A DNA stretch of 64,000 nucleotides. It comes from Blautia luti (GTDB lineage Bacteria > Bacillota > Clostridia > Lachnospirales > Lachnospiraceae). The position numbers and the translations under genes were made by a program. Positions 25,189 to 34,566 of this stretch are shown here, one piece after another (the stretch's first letter is position 1; the number at the start of each line of letters is the position of its first letter). Below the pieces are notes generated by a model. It did no database searches and was not told where the DNA came from. It saw only the letters and a program-made list of their open reading frames with translations. The stretch spans positions 1 through 64,000 of the forward strand of contig NZ_JAAITI010000007.1 of NCBI RefSeq assembly GCF_013304735.1. Direction: 5' to 3'.

Positions 25189-26192
25189 TAAGGCTGCAGG
25201 ATATCGCGGATATGGCAGGTGTCAGTCGTACAACCGTATCCAATGTGATCAATGGAAATACGAAACGGGTTTCACAGAGCACCATTGACCGGATCACGGC
25301 GATCCTGAAGGAGCAGAATTATGTTCCCCACATGGGATCTGTGATGCTATCCGGACACGGCTCAAGGATCATTGGAGTGGTTCTTGGTTTTTCCTTCATT
25401 CATGGTATGCAGTCTCTGCAGGATTCTTTTGTGGGAGAGATCACCGGAACGCTGCAGGTCGAAGCAGAAAACAGAGGCTATTATATTATGCTCATTGGCG
25501 GTGAACGGATCGATAATGTGGTAGATATGGCATCCCGTTGGAATGTGGAGGGTCTTATCATTATAGGGTATAATGAAGAACAGTATCATCAGCTTTCCAG
25601 AAAGCTGAATAAAAAAATGGTATTGATCGATGCCTATCCGAAGGGTGGATATAGCTTTCAGAATGTAGGAGTGGATGATTATTCCGGTGGATATCAGATC
25701 GGGGAATATCTGCATTCCTGTGGATACCACCGGGCACTTTTTGTTGCGGAAACAGAGCAGGACAGTGATTATGCCAGATGGCTTGGATTCAAACAGGCTA
25801 TGGAAAAAAATGGCGGCTTCTGCAGCCGCTCCCGCTATGTGGTGGTTCCCCAGGAACCCCGGCGCAGACTGAAAAAATATGAAGAGCTGCTGCCTCATTT
25901 TCTGGAGACAAAGGCTCTGGCATTTTCTTCGGATTACACAGCTGTGGAGGCCATCAATTTTTTTACAGACAGGGGAATCCGGATTCCGGATCAGATTTCC
26001 ATTACCGGCTTTGATGATAATTTTTATGCGCAGATCGTCAGGCCAAAGCTGACCACCATTCATCAGGATGTTCATCAGAAAGCAGTTCTGGCCTTGCGGA
26101 AGCTGCTTCTTATGGCAGAGGGAAAGGAACCTGCCGAAAAAAATGTAAAAAGCCCTGTCTGGCTTGTAAAGAGAGATTCTGTAAAAGAGTAG
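25185..26192 (+). CDS. LacI-family transcriptional regulator
   Basis: A 335-aa LacI/GalR repressor. The N-terminal helix-turn-helix and hinge read IRLQDIADMAGVSRTTVSNVINGN, followed by the SQSTIDRITAIL helix; the rest is a periplasmic-binding-protein-like sensor with ISITGFDDNFYAQIVRPKLTTIHQD. Two glucosidase genes lie directly downstream, so control of alpha-glucoside use is likely. Its end overlaps a terminator stem. The upstream 56-aa gene overlaps its start. Confidence 0.93.
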   Translation: MIRLQDIADMAGVSRTTVSNVINGNTKRVSQSTIDRITAILKEQNYVPHMGSVMLSGHGSRIIGVVLGFSFIHGMQSLQDSFVGEITGTLQVEAENRGYYIMLIGGERIDNVVDMASRWNVEGLIIIGYNEEQYHQLSRKLNKKMVLIDAYPKGGYSFQNVGVDDYSGGYQIGEYLHSCGYHRALFVAETEQDSDYARWLGFKQAMEKNGGFCSRSRYVVVPQEPRRRLKKYEELLPHFLETKALAFSSDYTAVEAINFFTDRGIRIPDQISITGFDDNFYAQIVRPKLTTIHQDVHQKAVLALRKLLLMAEGKEPAEKNVKSPVWLVKRDSVKE

Positions 26193-26208
26193 CAGGATCT
26201 CTTTTTTT
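26172..26208 (+). terminator. Terminator overlapping the 3' end of the LacI gene
   Basis: A 10-bp stem with one G-U pair (26172-26181/26193-26202) is followed by seven T. The left arm is inside the coding region. Confidence 0.8.
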
Positions 26209-26325
26209 ATGTTGTGATGACTTTTCCTGGCACATCATCGAAATACGGTGGAAATTCTTTCACCGGACAGTAGTGACTTATTGTTAAAACTGCATAAAAA
26301 AAACAGAAAAGTTTGGCAGTAATTT

Positions 26326-26343
26326 AAGTTTCACGAGAAACTT
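26326..26343 (+). promoter_or_regulatory. Palindromic operator candidate upstream of the GH13 gene
   Basis: AAGTTTC-ACGA-GAAACTT is an 18-bp palindrome with 7-bp arms. It ends two bases before a possible -35 TTGATT (26345-26350), which has -10 TATGCT at 26368-26373, 17 bp away. Size and position suit a LacI-family operator for the regulator encoded next door. Confidence 0.55.
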
Positions 26344-26409
26344 GTTGATTTTAAAGGGTGGATAGGATATGCTGATTTCAGAATCAACAGAAAAAGGAGG
26401 CAATTTACC

Positions 26410-28086
26410 ATGAAAAAAAACTGGTGGAAAGAAAGCGTGGTATATCAGATCTACCCGAGAAGTTTTAAGGACAGCAACGGAGACGGAATTGGTGATATTC
26501 CCGGAATTATAGAAAAGCTGGACTATCTGAAGGAGCTGGGAGTAAATGTTCTCTGGATCTCACCCATGCTGGAATCCCCGCAGGATGACAATGGCTATGA
26601 TATTTCCGATTACCGCAGGATCTATAATGAATATGGAACCATGGAGGATTATGAAAAGCTTCTTGAAGAAGCGCATAAACGGGGCATTAAGATCCTCATG
26701 GATCTGGTCGTAAACCATACTTCCGATGAACACAACTGGTTTATTGAAAGCAGGAAATCCAAAGATAATCCTTACAGGGATTACTATATCTGGAGAGAGC
26801 CGGTGAATGGAAAAGAACCGAATAACTGGGGAAGTGCGTTCGGAGGACCTGCATGGGAGTATGATCCTCAGACAGAGATGTATTATCTTCACCTGTTTTC
26901 AAGAAAACAGCCGGATCTGAACTGGGAAAATGAAAAGGTTCGTCAGGAAGTTTACGATATGATGAATTTCTGGTGTGAAAAAGGAATCGACGGTTTCCGA
27001 ATGGACGTGATCAGCATGATCTCCAAGGATCAGTCATATCCGGATGGAGAAATGAATGGAGGATTATACGGTGATTTTGGTCCTTACTGCGTCCATGGCC
27101 CGAGGATCCATGAGTTTCTTCAGGAAATGAACAGAGAGGTTTTATCCCGATACGATGTGATGACAGTTGGAGAAACCTCCGGTGTGACTATCGAAGAGGC
27201 ACAGAAATATGCAGGTGAGGACAGAAATGAGCTGAACATGGTGTTTCAGTTTGAGCATGTAGAGGGCCAGGGATCAGAACATGGTAAATGGACTACCGAG
27301 AAATACGATTTCCAGGAATTTAAAAAGGTTATGATCAAATGGCAGGAAGAGCTTGCGGGAAAAGCATGGAACAGTCTGTTTCTTGGAAATCATGACCAGC
27401 CAAGAAGTGTTTCCAGATTTGGAAATGATAATCCGGCATACAGGGAAACTTCAGCCAAGATGCTGGCAACCTGTCTTCATATGATGCAGGGAACTCCTTA
27501 TGTTTATCAGGGAGAAGAGCTTGGAATGACCAATGCTTATTTTACAGAACTTAAGGATTATCGTGATATCGAGAGTATTCAGTATTTCCATGAATATACA
27601 GAAGCAGGTATTTATACACCGGAATATATGATGAAGTGCCTGATGCTGAGAGGACGTGACAATGCCAGAACACCAATGCAGTGGGAGGATTCTCATCAGG
27701 CCGGCTTTACGGTGGGAACGCCATGGATCAGGGTAAACTCTAATTATAAGGAGATCAATGCGAAGCAGCAGCTTTCAGATCCGAATTCTATTTTCCATTA
27801 TTATCAGAAGCTGATCCGTTTAAGAAAAGAAAAACCGGTGATCGTTTACGGTGTTTTTGAGGCACTTTACAGAGATCATGATCAGATTTTTGCATATACC
27901 AGAACCCTTGAGGGAGAGAAGCTTCTCACAGTCTGCAATTTCAGTGAGCATGTGGCAGAAATGGAAATTCCGGAAGAATTTCAGAAAAATGCAGAATGTC
28001 TGATCACAAATCTTGGAAGAAAGGATTTTGGAAAGAAAGTGATCCTGAAACCTTATGAGGCATTTGTTCTTTACAGAAATCTGTAA
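26410..28086 (+). CDS. GH13 alpha-glucosidase (oligo-1,6-glucosidase type)
   Basis: A 558-aa cytoplasmic alpha-amylase-family enzyme. The four conserved regions are seen: DLVVNHTSDEH, GFRMDVISM with the nucleophile Asp, TVGETSG with the acid/base Glu, and FLGNHDQPRS. No signal peptide. Length and the start WWKESVVYQIYPRSFKDSNGDGIGD fit oligo-1,6-glucosidase or sucrase-isomaltase-type enzymes; a trehalose-6-phosphate hydrolase is less likely since no PTS gene is adjacent. GGAGG site 7 bases upstream. Followed after 14 bases by a GH31 gene. Confidence 0.92.
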   Translation: MKKNWWKESVVYQIYPRSFKDSNGDGIGDIPGIIEKLDYLKELGVNVLWISPMLESPQDDNGYDISDYRRIYNEYGTMEDYEKLLEEAHKRGIKILMDLVVNHTSDEHNWFIESRKSKDNPYRDYYIWREPVNGKEPNNWGSAFGGPAWEYDPQTEMYYLHLFSRKQPDLNWENEKVRQEVYDMMNFWCEKGIDGFRMDVISMISKDQSYPDGEMNGGLYGDFGPYCVHGPRIHEFLQEMNREVLSRYDVMTVGETSGVTIEEAQKYAGEDRNELNMVFQFEHVEGQGSEHGKWTTEKYDFQEFKKVMIKWQEELAGKAWNSLFLGNHDQPRSVSRFGNDNPAYRETSAKMLATCLHMMQGTPYVYQGEELGMTNAYFTELKDYRDIESIQYFHEYTEAGIYTPEYMMKCLMLRGRDNARTPMQWEDSHQAGFTVGTPWIRVNSNYKEINAKQQLSDPNSIFHYYQKLIRLRKEKPVIVYGVFEALYRDHDQIFAYTRTLEGEKLLTVCNFSEHVAEMEIPEEFQKNAECLITNLGRKDFGKKVILKPYEAFVLYRNL

Positions 28087-28100
28087 CAGGAGAGGGAAAA

Positions 28101-30092
28101 ATGATAAAAAAATATGTATATGGAGAGCCCTTTGAGACTGAGGCACTGACAGAAAACATTGAGACAGCAGAAGGAAAGCCAGGATATGGAGAAATCTGTG
28201 CAGAAGATGGATTTTCTTTTACTTATATCATGGATGAAGAGGATATCGTCTACGGATTGGGAGAGTCCAACCGCGGTATCAACAAGAGAGGATTCATTTA
28301 CACCAGTAACTGTACCGATGATCCGGAGCATACAGAGGATAAACATTCCCTGTACGGTGCACATAATCTTATCATTGTGTCCGGAAAAGAAACCTTTGGA
28401 ATGTTTTTTGACTATCCGGCAGCGATCACCTTTGACATTGGCTATACCAGAATGGATACCATGAAGGTAACCTGCGAAAATGCAGACCTGAAGCTTTATG
28501 TGATCGAAGGGGAGAGTCCCTATGATATTGTAAAGCAGTTCCGTCATGTGATCGGAAGAAGCTATATCCCACCGAAATTTGCCTTTGGATTCGGCCAGAG
28601 CAGATGGGGCTATACTACAAAAGAGGATTTCCGGAAGGTTGCAGCTGGATATCGTGAAAATCATATTCCTATTGATATGATTTATATGGATATTGATTAT
28701 ATGCAGTCTTATAAGGACTTTACATTAAGTGAAGAGAATTTTCAGGATTTTCCGGAATTCGTAAAGGAACTGAAGGATCAGGATATCCGTCTGATCCCGA
28801 TCATCGATGCTGGCGTCAAGGTAGAGCCGGGATACGATGTTTATGAGGAGGGTGTCAAAAACCGCTACTTCTGCCAGAGAGAGGACGGCAGTGATTTTGT
28901 AGCTGCTGTATGGCCGGGGGATACTCATTTTCCGGATGTATTGAACAAAGATGCCAGAAAATGGTTCGGTGACAAATACCGTTTCCTGATCGAGAAGGGA
29001 ATCGACGGTTTCTGGAACGATATGAATGAGCCGGCGATCTTCTATTCCACAGAGGGAATGAAAGAGGTCAAAGAGCTTGCAGGAGAATTTGCAAAAGATA
29101 CGGAAGGAAAGATCCATATCTGGAAGATGCAGAGTGCACTTCGCAATGTTGCAAACAATCCGGAAGATTATCGGAGATTTTACCATAATGTGGATGGCAG
29201 AAAGATCCGCCATGACAAAGTCCATAACCTGTTTGGCTACAATATGACCAGAGCAGCAGGGGAGGCTTTTGAACGGATCGATCCGGAAAAACGTTTTCTG
29301 ATGTTCTCCAGATCATCCTATATTGGTATGCATCGTTATGGTGGGATCTGGACCGGCGATAATAAATCCTGGTGGGCTCATATCCTTTTGAACCTGAAGA
29401 TGATGCCCTCTCTGAATATGTGTGGTTTCCTGTATGCAGGAGCAGATCTGGGTGGATTTGGCGCTGATACAACAAGAGAACTGCTGCTTCGTTTCCTGGC
29501 ACTTGGAGTATTCACACCGCTGATGCGTGATCATACAGCGATCGGTACCAGAGAGCAGGAATGCTACCAGTTTGAAAATGTGGAAGATTTCCGTCATGTG
29601 ATCGGTGTAAGATATCGTCTTATTCCATATCTTTACAGTGAATATATGAAGGCGGCTCTGAACGATGATATGTATTTCCGGCCGTTGGGCTTTGTTTATC
29701 CGGAGGATAAGATTGCTGTACATGTGGAAGACCAGCTGCTTCTTGGAAATGAGATCATGATCGCTCCGGTTTATGAACAGAACGCAAGAGGCCGTTATGT
29801 ATATCTTCCGGAGGAGATGAAGTTTGTGAAATTCCTTCCGGATGGAACCATTGCAGAGGAGATCCTTGAAAAGGGTGTTCATTATGTAGAGGTGGCACTG
29901 AATGAGATTCCGTTGTTTATCCGGAAGGGAAAATGTATTCCGGTTGCAGAAGCAGCGGAATGTGTGGCAGCTCTGGATACGAAAAATATGCAGCTTCTTG
30001 GATATGAGGGTGCAGAGTATACCTTATATGAGGACGATGGGGTCCATAAGGATTACGACAGAGAAGAAAATTATCGTGTTCTGAAAAAATAA
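28101..30092 (+). CDS. GH31 alpha-glucosidase
   Basis: A 663-aa glycoside hydrolase family 31 enzyme. The nucleophile motif is GFWNDMNEPAIF, with GFGQSRWGYTTKEDFRKVA and the RSSYIGMHRYGGIWTGDN segment also typical. A start without signal peptide means it acts on imported sugars. With the GH13 enzyme it would split alpha-1,4 and alpha-1,6 links in malto- and isomalto-oligosaccharides; no transporter is next to the pair. It ends near a terminator. Confidence 0.93.
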   Translation: MIKKYVYGEPFETEALTENIETAEGKPGYGEICAEDGFSFTYIMDEEDIVYGLGESNRGINKRGFIYTSNCTDDPEHTEDKHSLYGAHNLIIVSGKETFGMFFDYPAAITFDIGYTRMDTMKVTCENADLKLYVIEGESPYDIVKQFRHVIGRSYIPPKFAFGFGQSRWGYTTKEDFRKVAAGYRENHIPIDMIYMDIDYMQSYKDFTLSEENFQDFPEFVKELKDQDIRLIPIIDAGVKVEPGYDVYEEGVKNRYFCQREDGSDFVAAVWPGDTHFPDVLNKDARKWFGDKYRFLIEKGIDGFWNDMNEPAIFYSTEGMKEVKELAGEFAKDTEGKIHIWKMQSALRNVANNPEDYRRFYHNVDGRKIRHDKVHNLFGYNMTRAAGEAFERIDPEKRFLMFSRSSYIGMHRYGGIWTGDNKSWWAHILLNLKMMPSLNMCGFLYAGADLGGFGADTTRELLLRFLALGVFTPLMRDHTAIGTREQECYQFENVEDFRHVIGVRYRLIPYLYSEYMKAALNDDMYFRPLGFVYPEDKIAVHVEDQLLLGNEIMIAPVYEQNARGRYVYLPEEMKFVKFLPDGTIAEEILEKGVHYVEVALNEIPLFIRKGKCIPVAEAAECVAALDTKNMQLLGYEGAEYTLYEDDGVHKDYDREENYRVLKK

Positions 30093-30191
30093 GGACAGCA
30101 AGAAGTGAAATGTAAATTTCGGTATTGTATCGTTTATGTTAAACAGTATAAAGAATACGGGATGTTGAACAACCGATAAATGATAAAACAG

Positions 30192-30258
30192 AAAAGCCGT
30201 AAGTATATGTGAAAGTTTCTTAAACATATATCTTACGGCTTTTATTGTTATTTGTTTA
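30192..30258. terminator. Bidirectional terminator between GH31 and the symporter
   Basis: A long stem (30192-30210/30234-30253, one bulge) has AAAAGCC at one end and GGCTTTT at the other, so both converging transcripts can end here. Confidence 0.75.
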
Positions 30259-30323
30259 CATAAAATATTTTATGTAAAGTATTTCTACATTCCGCATAAA
30301 CAACATTTCAGACAGATTTGTTT

Positions 30324-31553
30324 TTATGCTTCTTCCTCAACTTTGATAACATTTTTCAGTACCGCACAGCATGCCATATCACCGATAACGTTAACGCAGG
30401 TAGCACCCATATCGCAGAGTGTATTGATGCTGATATAAACACCAAGAACACCGGCTGGAAGTCCGGCCATGGTTGCAAGTGCCGCAAAGGATGCGATAGC
30501 TCCGCCAGGAACACCAGGAGTCCCCACAGAAAGCAGAACATTTGCAAGAAGGATGATGATCATCAGGGAAACGCTTACATGGATTCCACAGGCATTTGCA
30601 AAGAACATGATCATAAAGGACATCAGGATGGATACGGCATCCATATTAACCGTAGCACCGAGAGGAATGGCGATACTGGTAATCTGATTGGAAACGCCCA
30701 TTTCTTCTTCCATACACTGTTTGCTGAGTGGAATAGTAGCGGAACTTGAACAGGTTCCGAAGGCGTTCAGGGCAGCAGGCAGGATCGCTTTCAGGAATTT
30801 AAACGGGCTCTGTTTTCCGATGATCTTTACAGACAGGCCATACACCACAATAGCGAAACCGAAGAATGCCGCATACAGGATGACAAGCTGTGTTGCAAGG
30901 GAAATAATAGTCTCGGTTCCGTTGGCTTCCACAACTGGTACGATAGTACAGAAAACACCGATCGGAGTGAAGTACATGATCGTTGTGATGATCTTCAGAC
31001 ATACCTCATTGACGGAATCGATCAGATTCAGGAACGGAGTTCCTTTTTCACCAACTGCGATCAGTGTGAAACCAATGATCAGGGCAAACACCAGAACCTG
31101 AAGCATGTTTCCGTTGGCAAATGCAGCGATGGGGTTGGACGGGATCAGGTTTTTCAGTGTGTCCAGGATGCTGCTCATCTCTGTAGCCTGGATATCTGAG
31201 GTTGCCATTTCGAATTTTACGCCTTCACCGAGGTGAATAAGGCGAGGGATGATCAGTCCGCACAGGCTGGCAAGAGCAGTTGTACAGAGAAAGAAGATCA
31301 TGGATGCTGCAGTGATCTTGCCGGTAGTACGCGCGTTTCCGATGGAACAGATTCCAATGACAATGGAACAGAAGACCATGGGAAAGATCATCATGTTCAG
31401 GGCGTTCATGTAGATACTTCCGATCAGACTGGTCACAGTGAGGACAGGTTCAAACCGTCCGGCCAGGAAAAGTCCTGTGAGGATACCCAGGATCAGTCCT
31501 GTAAAGATCGCACCGGTAATATGCTTCCGGTACCAGGAATAAAAAGATTTCAT
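30324..31553 (-). CDS. Dicarboxylate/amino acid:cation symporter (DAACS family)
   Basis: A 409-aa membrane transporter of the GltP/SstT type that imports acidic or hydroxy amino acids with sodium or protons. Hairpin 1 motif GTCSSSATIPLS and the helix-7 motif ATVNMDAVS are clear, with GTPGVPGGAI in hairpin 2. The usual NMDGT reads NMDAV. Substrate (glutamate, aspartate, serine or threonine) is not decidable by eye. AGGAGGGAA precedes the ATG. Confidence 0.93.
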   Translation of the reverse strand: MKSFYSWYRKHITGAIFTGLILGILTGLFLAGRFEPVLTVTSLIGSIYMNALNMMIFPMVFCSIVIGICSIGNARTTGKITAASMIFFLCTTALASLCGLIIPRLIHLGEGVKFEMATSDIQATEMSSILDTLKNLIPSNPIAAFANGNMLQVLVFALIIGFTLIAVGEKGTPFLNLIDSVNEVCLKIITTIMYFTPIGVFCTIVPVVEANGTETIISLATQLVILYAAFFGFAIVVYGLSVKIIGKQSPFKFLKAILPAALNAFGTCSSSATIPLSKQCMEEEMGVSNQITSIAIPLGATVNMDAVSILMSFMIMFFANACGIHVSVSLMIIILLANVLLSVGTPGVPGGAIASFAALATMAGLPAGVLGVYISINTLCDMGATCVNVIGDMACCAVLKNVIKVEEEA

Positions 31554-31713
31554 TTATGCGTTCCCTCCTAAGATAAATATGTATGGTATGTATAATATAG
31601 GAAAATACATGCAGGAAATTATATCATGTGAAAAAAGAAGCGTCAACTAAACCAGGCCAGGATTGCAGGTGCATGTATATTTTGATGGAAAAAGGCTGTT
31701 TTTGGATTTCTGT

Positions 31714-31742
31714 TTGACAAATACATCATAAGTAGTTAAAAT
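31714..31742 (+). promoter_or_regulatory. Promoter of leuS
   Basis: -35 TTGACA (31714-31719), 17-bp spacer, -10 TAAAAT (31737-31742). The leader of about 58 bases contains a 12-bp palindrome (31768-31779) but is too short for a T-box. Confidence 0.8.
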
Positions 31743-31806
31743 TAATAGCAGTGTGTGAAAGCATTAAAGTATTAATACTGAGTAATTTGTCAGGAGGAAT
31801 AAAAAA

Positions 31807-34224
31807 ATGGCTGCACCTTATAACCATAGAGCCATCGAAGCGAAATGGCGCACAAACTGGGAGAAAAAGCCGGTAAATGTCAACGACGGCAAGAAACCGA
31901 AATACTACTGTCTGGATATGTTCCCGTATCCGTCCGGAAACGGTCTTCATGTAGGACACTGGAGAGGCTATGTGATCTCTGATGTATGGAGCCGCTATAA
32001 AATGCTTCAGGGTTATTACCTGATTCACCCGATGGGATGGGATGCTTTTGGTCTTCCGGCTGAGAACTATGCCATCAAGATGGGTGTTCATCCGGCAGTA
32101 TCTACTGCAGCAAACATCAAAAATATCAAACGTCAGATCAACGATATCGCAGCGATCTATGACTGGGATATGGAGGTTAACACAACAGATCCGGATTTCT
32201 ATAAATGGACACAGTGGATCTTTGTAAAAATGTTCAAAGAGGGTCTTGCTTATGAGAAGGAATTCCCGATCAACTGGTGCCCTTCCTGTAAGACAGGTCT
32301 TGCAAATGAAGAGGTTGTAAACGGATGCTGCGAGCGTTGTGGTACTCCGGTTACCAAAAAGAACCTCCGTCAGTGGATGCTCCGCATCACAAAATATGCA
32401 GACAGACTTTTAAATGACCTGGACAAACTGGACTGGCCGGAAAAAGTTAAGAAGATGCAGACAGACTGGATCGGTAAATCCTACGGTGCAGAGGTAGATT
32501 TCCCGGTTGAAGGAAGAGATGAGAAGATCACCGTCTATACAACAAGACCGGATACTCTTCACGGAGCAACATTCATGGTACTTGCACCGGAGCATGCTCT
32601 TGCGAAATCTCTTGCAACAGACGAGACAAGAGAGGCTGTAGAGAAATATATCTTTGATGCTTCCATGAAATCCAATGTAGACCGTCTTCAGGATAAAGAG
32701 AAGACCGGTGTGTTCACAGGTACTTATGCGATCAATCCGCTGAACGGCGAGAAGCTTCCAATCTGGCTTTCTGACTATGTACTTGCTGATTATGGTACAG
32801 GTGCTATCATGTGTGTACCTGCTCATGATGACCGTGACTTTGAGTTTGCAAAGAAATTCGATATTCCGATCATCCAGGTTATCGCAAAAGATGGTAAAGA
32901 AATTCAGAATATGACAGAAGCTTACACAGAGGCTTCCGGAACCATGATCAACTCCGGTGAGTGGAATGGAATGGAATCTTCCGTACTGAAGAAGGAAGCA
33001 CCGCATATCATCGAGAAGCTGGGTATCGGACGTAAGACTGTCAACTACAAACTGAGAGACTGGGTATTCTCCCGCCAGCGTTACTGGGGTGAGCCGATCC
33101 CGATCGTACACTGCCCGAAATGCGGTGCTGTACCGGTACCGGAGGATCAGCTTCCGTTAAGACTTCCGGAGGTAGAAAGCTACCAGCCGACAGGAACCGG
33201 AGAGTCACCGCTTGCTGCCATCGACGAGTGGGTAAATACCACATGCCCATGCTGTGGTGCACCTGCAAAACGTGAGACAAATACCATGCCTCAGTGGGCA
33301 GGATCTTCCTGGTATTTCCTCCGTTATGTAGATAACAAGAACAACAACGAACTGGTATCCAAAGAGAAAGCAGACAAGTATCTGCCGGTAGATATGTACA
33401 TCGGTGGTGTAGAGCATGCGGTTCTTCATCTTCTGTACTCCAGATTCTACACCAAGTTCCTGTATGATATCGGAGCTATTGATTTCGATGAGCCGTTTGT
33501 CAAGCTGTTCAACCAGGGTATGATTACAGGTAAAAACGGAATCAAGATGAGTAAATCCAAAGGAAATGTTATTTCACCGGATGATCTTGTAAATGATTAC
33601 GGATGTGATTCCTTACGTATGTATGAGCTGTTCGTAGGACCGCCGGAACTGGATGCAGAATGGGATGACAGAGGAATCGATGGTGTATCCAGATTCCTGA
33701 AACGTTTCTGGAATCTGGCTCTTGACAGCATTGAGAAAGATATCCCGGCTACCAAAGAGATGGAGAAGACCCGTCATAAGATGGTATACGATATCACCAG
33801 CAGACTTGAGGCCTTCAGCCTGAATACCGTAGTGTCCGGATTTATGGAATACACAAACAAGCTGATCGCTATCGCAAAGCAGAACGACGGCGCTGTTGAC
33901 AAAGAAACCATCGAGACAGTTACCATTCTTCTTGCACCGTTTGTTCCTCATATTGCAGAGGAGATCTGGGAGAAGCTTGGTCATGAGGATTCCATTTTCC
34001 ATGCACAGTGGCCGGCTCACGATGAGGAGCTTATGAAGGATGATGAGATCGAGGTTCCGGTTCAGATCAACGGCAAGACCAAGGCTGTTATCAGTATTCC
34101 GGCAGAAATCTCCAAAGAAGATGCGATTGCCGAAGGAAAGAAGGCAGTTGCAGATAAGATTTCCGGAAATATCATCAAAGAGATTTACGTACCGAAGAAG
34201 ATCATCAATATCGTAGTAAAGTAA
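31807..34224 (+). CDS. leuS: Leucyl-tRNA synthetase
   Basis: An 805-aa class I synthetase. HIGH motif reads LHVGHW near 40-45; KMSKSKGN binds ATP; the editing domain has TTRPDTLHGATF; zinc-type cysteines occur in CPSCKTG/CCERCG and CPKCG/CPCCG. Length is typical of bacterial LeuRS. GGAGGAAT upstream. Stand-alone gene with its own promoter and terminator. Confidence 0.98.
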   Translation: MAAPYNHRAIEAKWRTNWEKKPVNVNDGKKPKYYCLDMFPYPSGNGLHVGHWRGYVISDVWSRYKMLQGYYLIHPMGWDAFGLPAENYAIKMGVHPAVSTAANIKNIKRQINDIAAIYDWDMEVNTTDPDFYKWTQWIFVKMFKEGLAYEKEFPINWCPSCKTGLANEEVVNGCCERCGTPVTKKNLRQWMLRITKYADRLLNDLDKLDWPEKVKKMQTDWIGKSYGAEVDFPVEGRDEKITVYTTRPDTLHGATFMVLAPEHALAKSLATDETREAVEKYIFDASMKSNVDRLQDKEKTGVFTGTYAINPLNGEKLPIWLSDYVLADYGTGAIMCVPAHDDRDFEFAKKFDIPIIQVIAKDGKEIQNMTEAYTEASGTMINSGEWNGMESSVLKKEAPHIIEKLGIGRKTVNYKLRDWVFSRQRYWGEPIPIVHCPKCGAVPVPEDQLPLRLPEVESYQPTGTGESPLAAIDEWVNTTCPCCGAPAKRETNTMPQWAGSSWYFLRYVDNKNNNELVSKEKADKYLPVDMYIGGVEHAVLHLLYSRFYTKFLYDIGAIDFDEPFVKLFNQGMITGKNGIKMSKSKGNVISPDDLVNDYGCDSLRMYELFVGPPELDAEWDDRGIDGVSRFLKRFWNLALDSIEKDIPATKEMEKTRHKMVYDITSRLEAFSLNTVVSGFMEYTNKLIAIAKQNDGAVDKETIETVTILLAPFVPHIAEEIWEKLGHEDSIFHAQWPAHDEELMKDDEIEVPVQINGKTKAVISIPAEISKEDAIAEGKKAVADKISGNIIKEIYVPKKIINIVVK

Positions 34225-34235
34225 TAAGATAAATC

Positions 34236-34290
34236 AAAAACACCCGAAGCAGGGCGGAAGATATTTCTGCCTTTGCCAGGGTGTTTTTTA
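34236..34290 (+). terminator. Terminator after leuS
   Basis: ACACCC (34240-34245) pairs with GGGTGT (34279-34284) at the base of a larger hairpin, followed by six T. Confidence 0.75.
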
Positions 34291-34566
34291 TATGGATAAA
34301 CATCGTGAAGTAAGTATGCACAAAAATAACTAATGTTATTTAGAATAAATGCCAATAATATTTAGGCATTTTAACAGATTTGCCTAGTTTTTGGTCATAC
34401 CAATTATATTGTCTATTGTTATTCAAATGGAAAAAACGTACAGTAACACCATGAGTCAGGCAAAGATAGTAAGAAAGCTTTGGTACTCGAAATGCAGTGT
34501 GACGGAATGAAGATGTTCGTTTAGCTGGATTGCATATTTACATTGAGAGAAATAAGGAGAGATAGT
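34291..34566 (+). promoter_or_regulatory. Long leader of the radical SAM gene with a dyad
   Basis: This gene-free stretch holds a 7-bp inverted repeat with an 11-base AT-rich spacer, AAATGCC (34347-34353) and GGCATTT (34365-34371), which looks like an operator. A weak promoter candidate, TTGGTC-N17-TATTGT, lies just downstream. No riboswitch is recognised. Confidence 0.35.

Noticed and set aside
26410-28086. Trehalose-6-phosphate hydrolase (treC)
   Set aside because: The fold is shared, but no trehalose PTS or treR-type GntR regulator is present; a LacI regulator and a GH31 enzyme fit general alpha-glucosides better.
31554-31806. T-box riboswitch ahead of leuS
   Set aside because: A strong promoter lies only 65 bases before the ribosome start, leaving no room for a T-box, and no conserved T-box core was seen.
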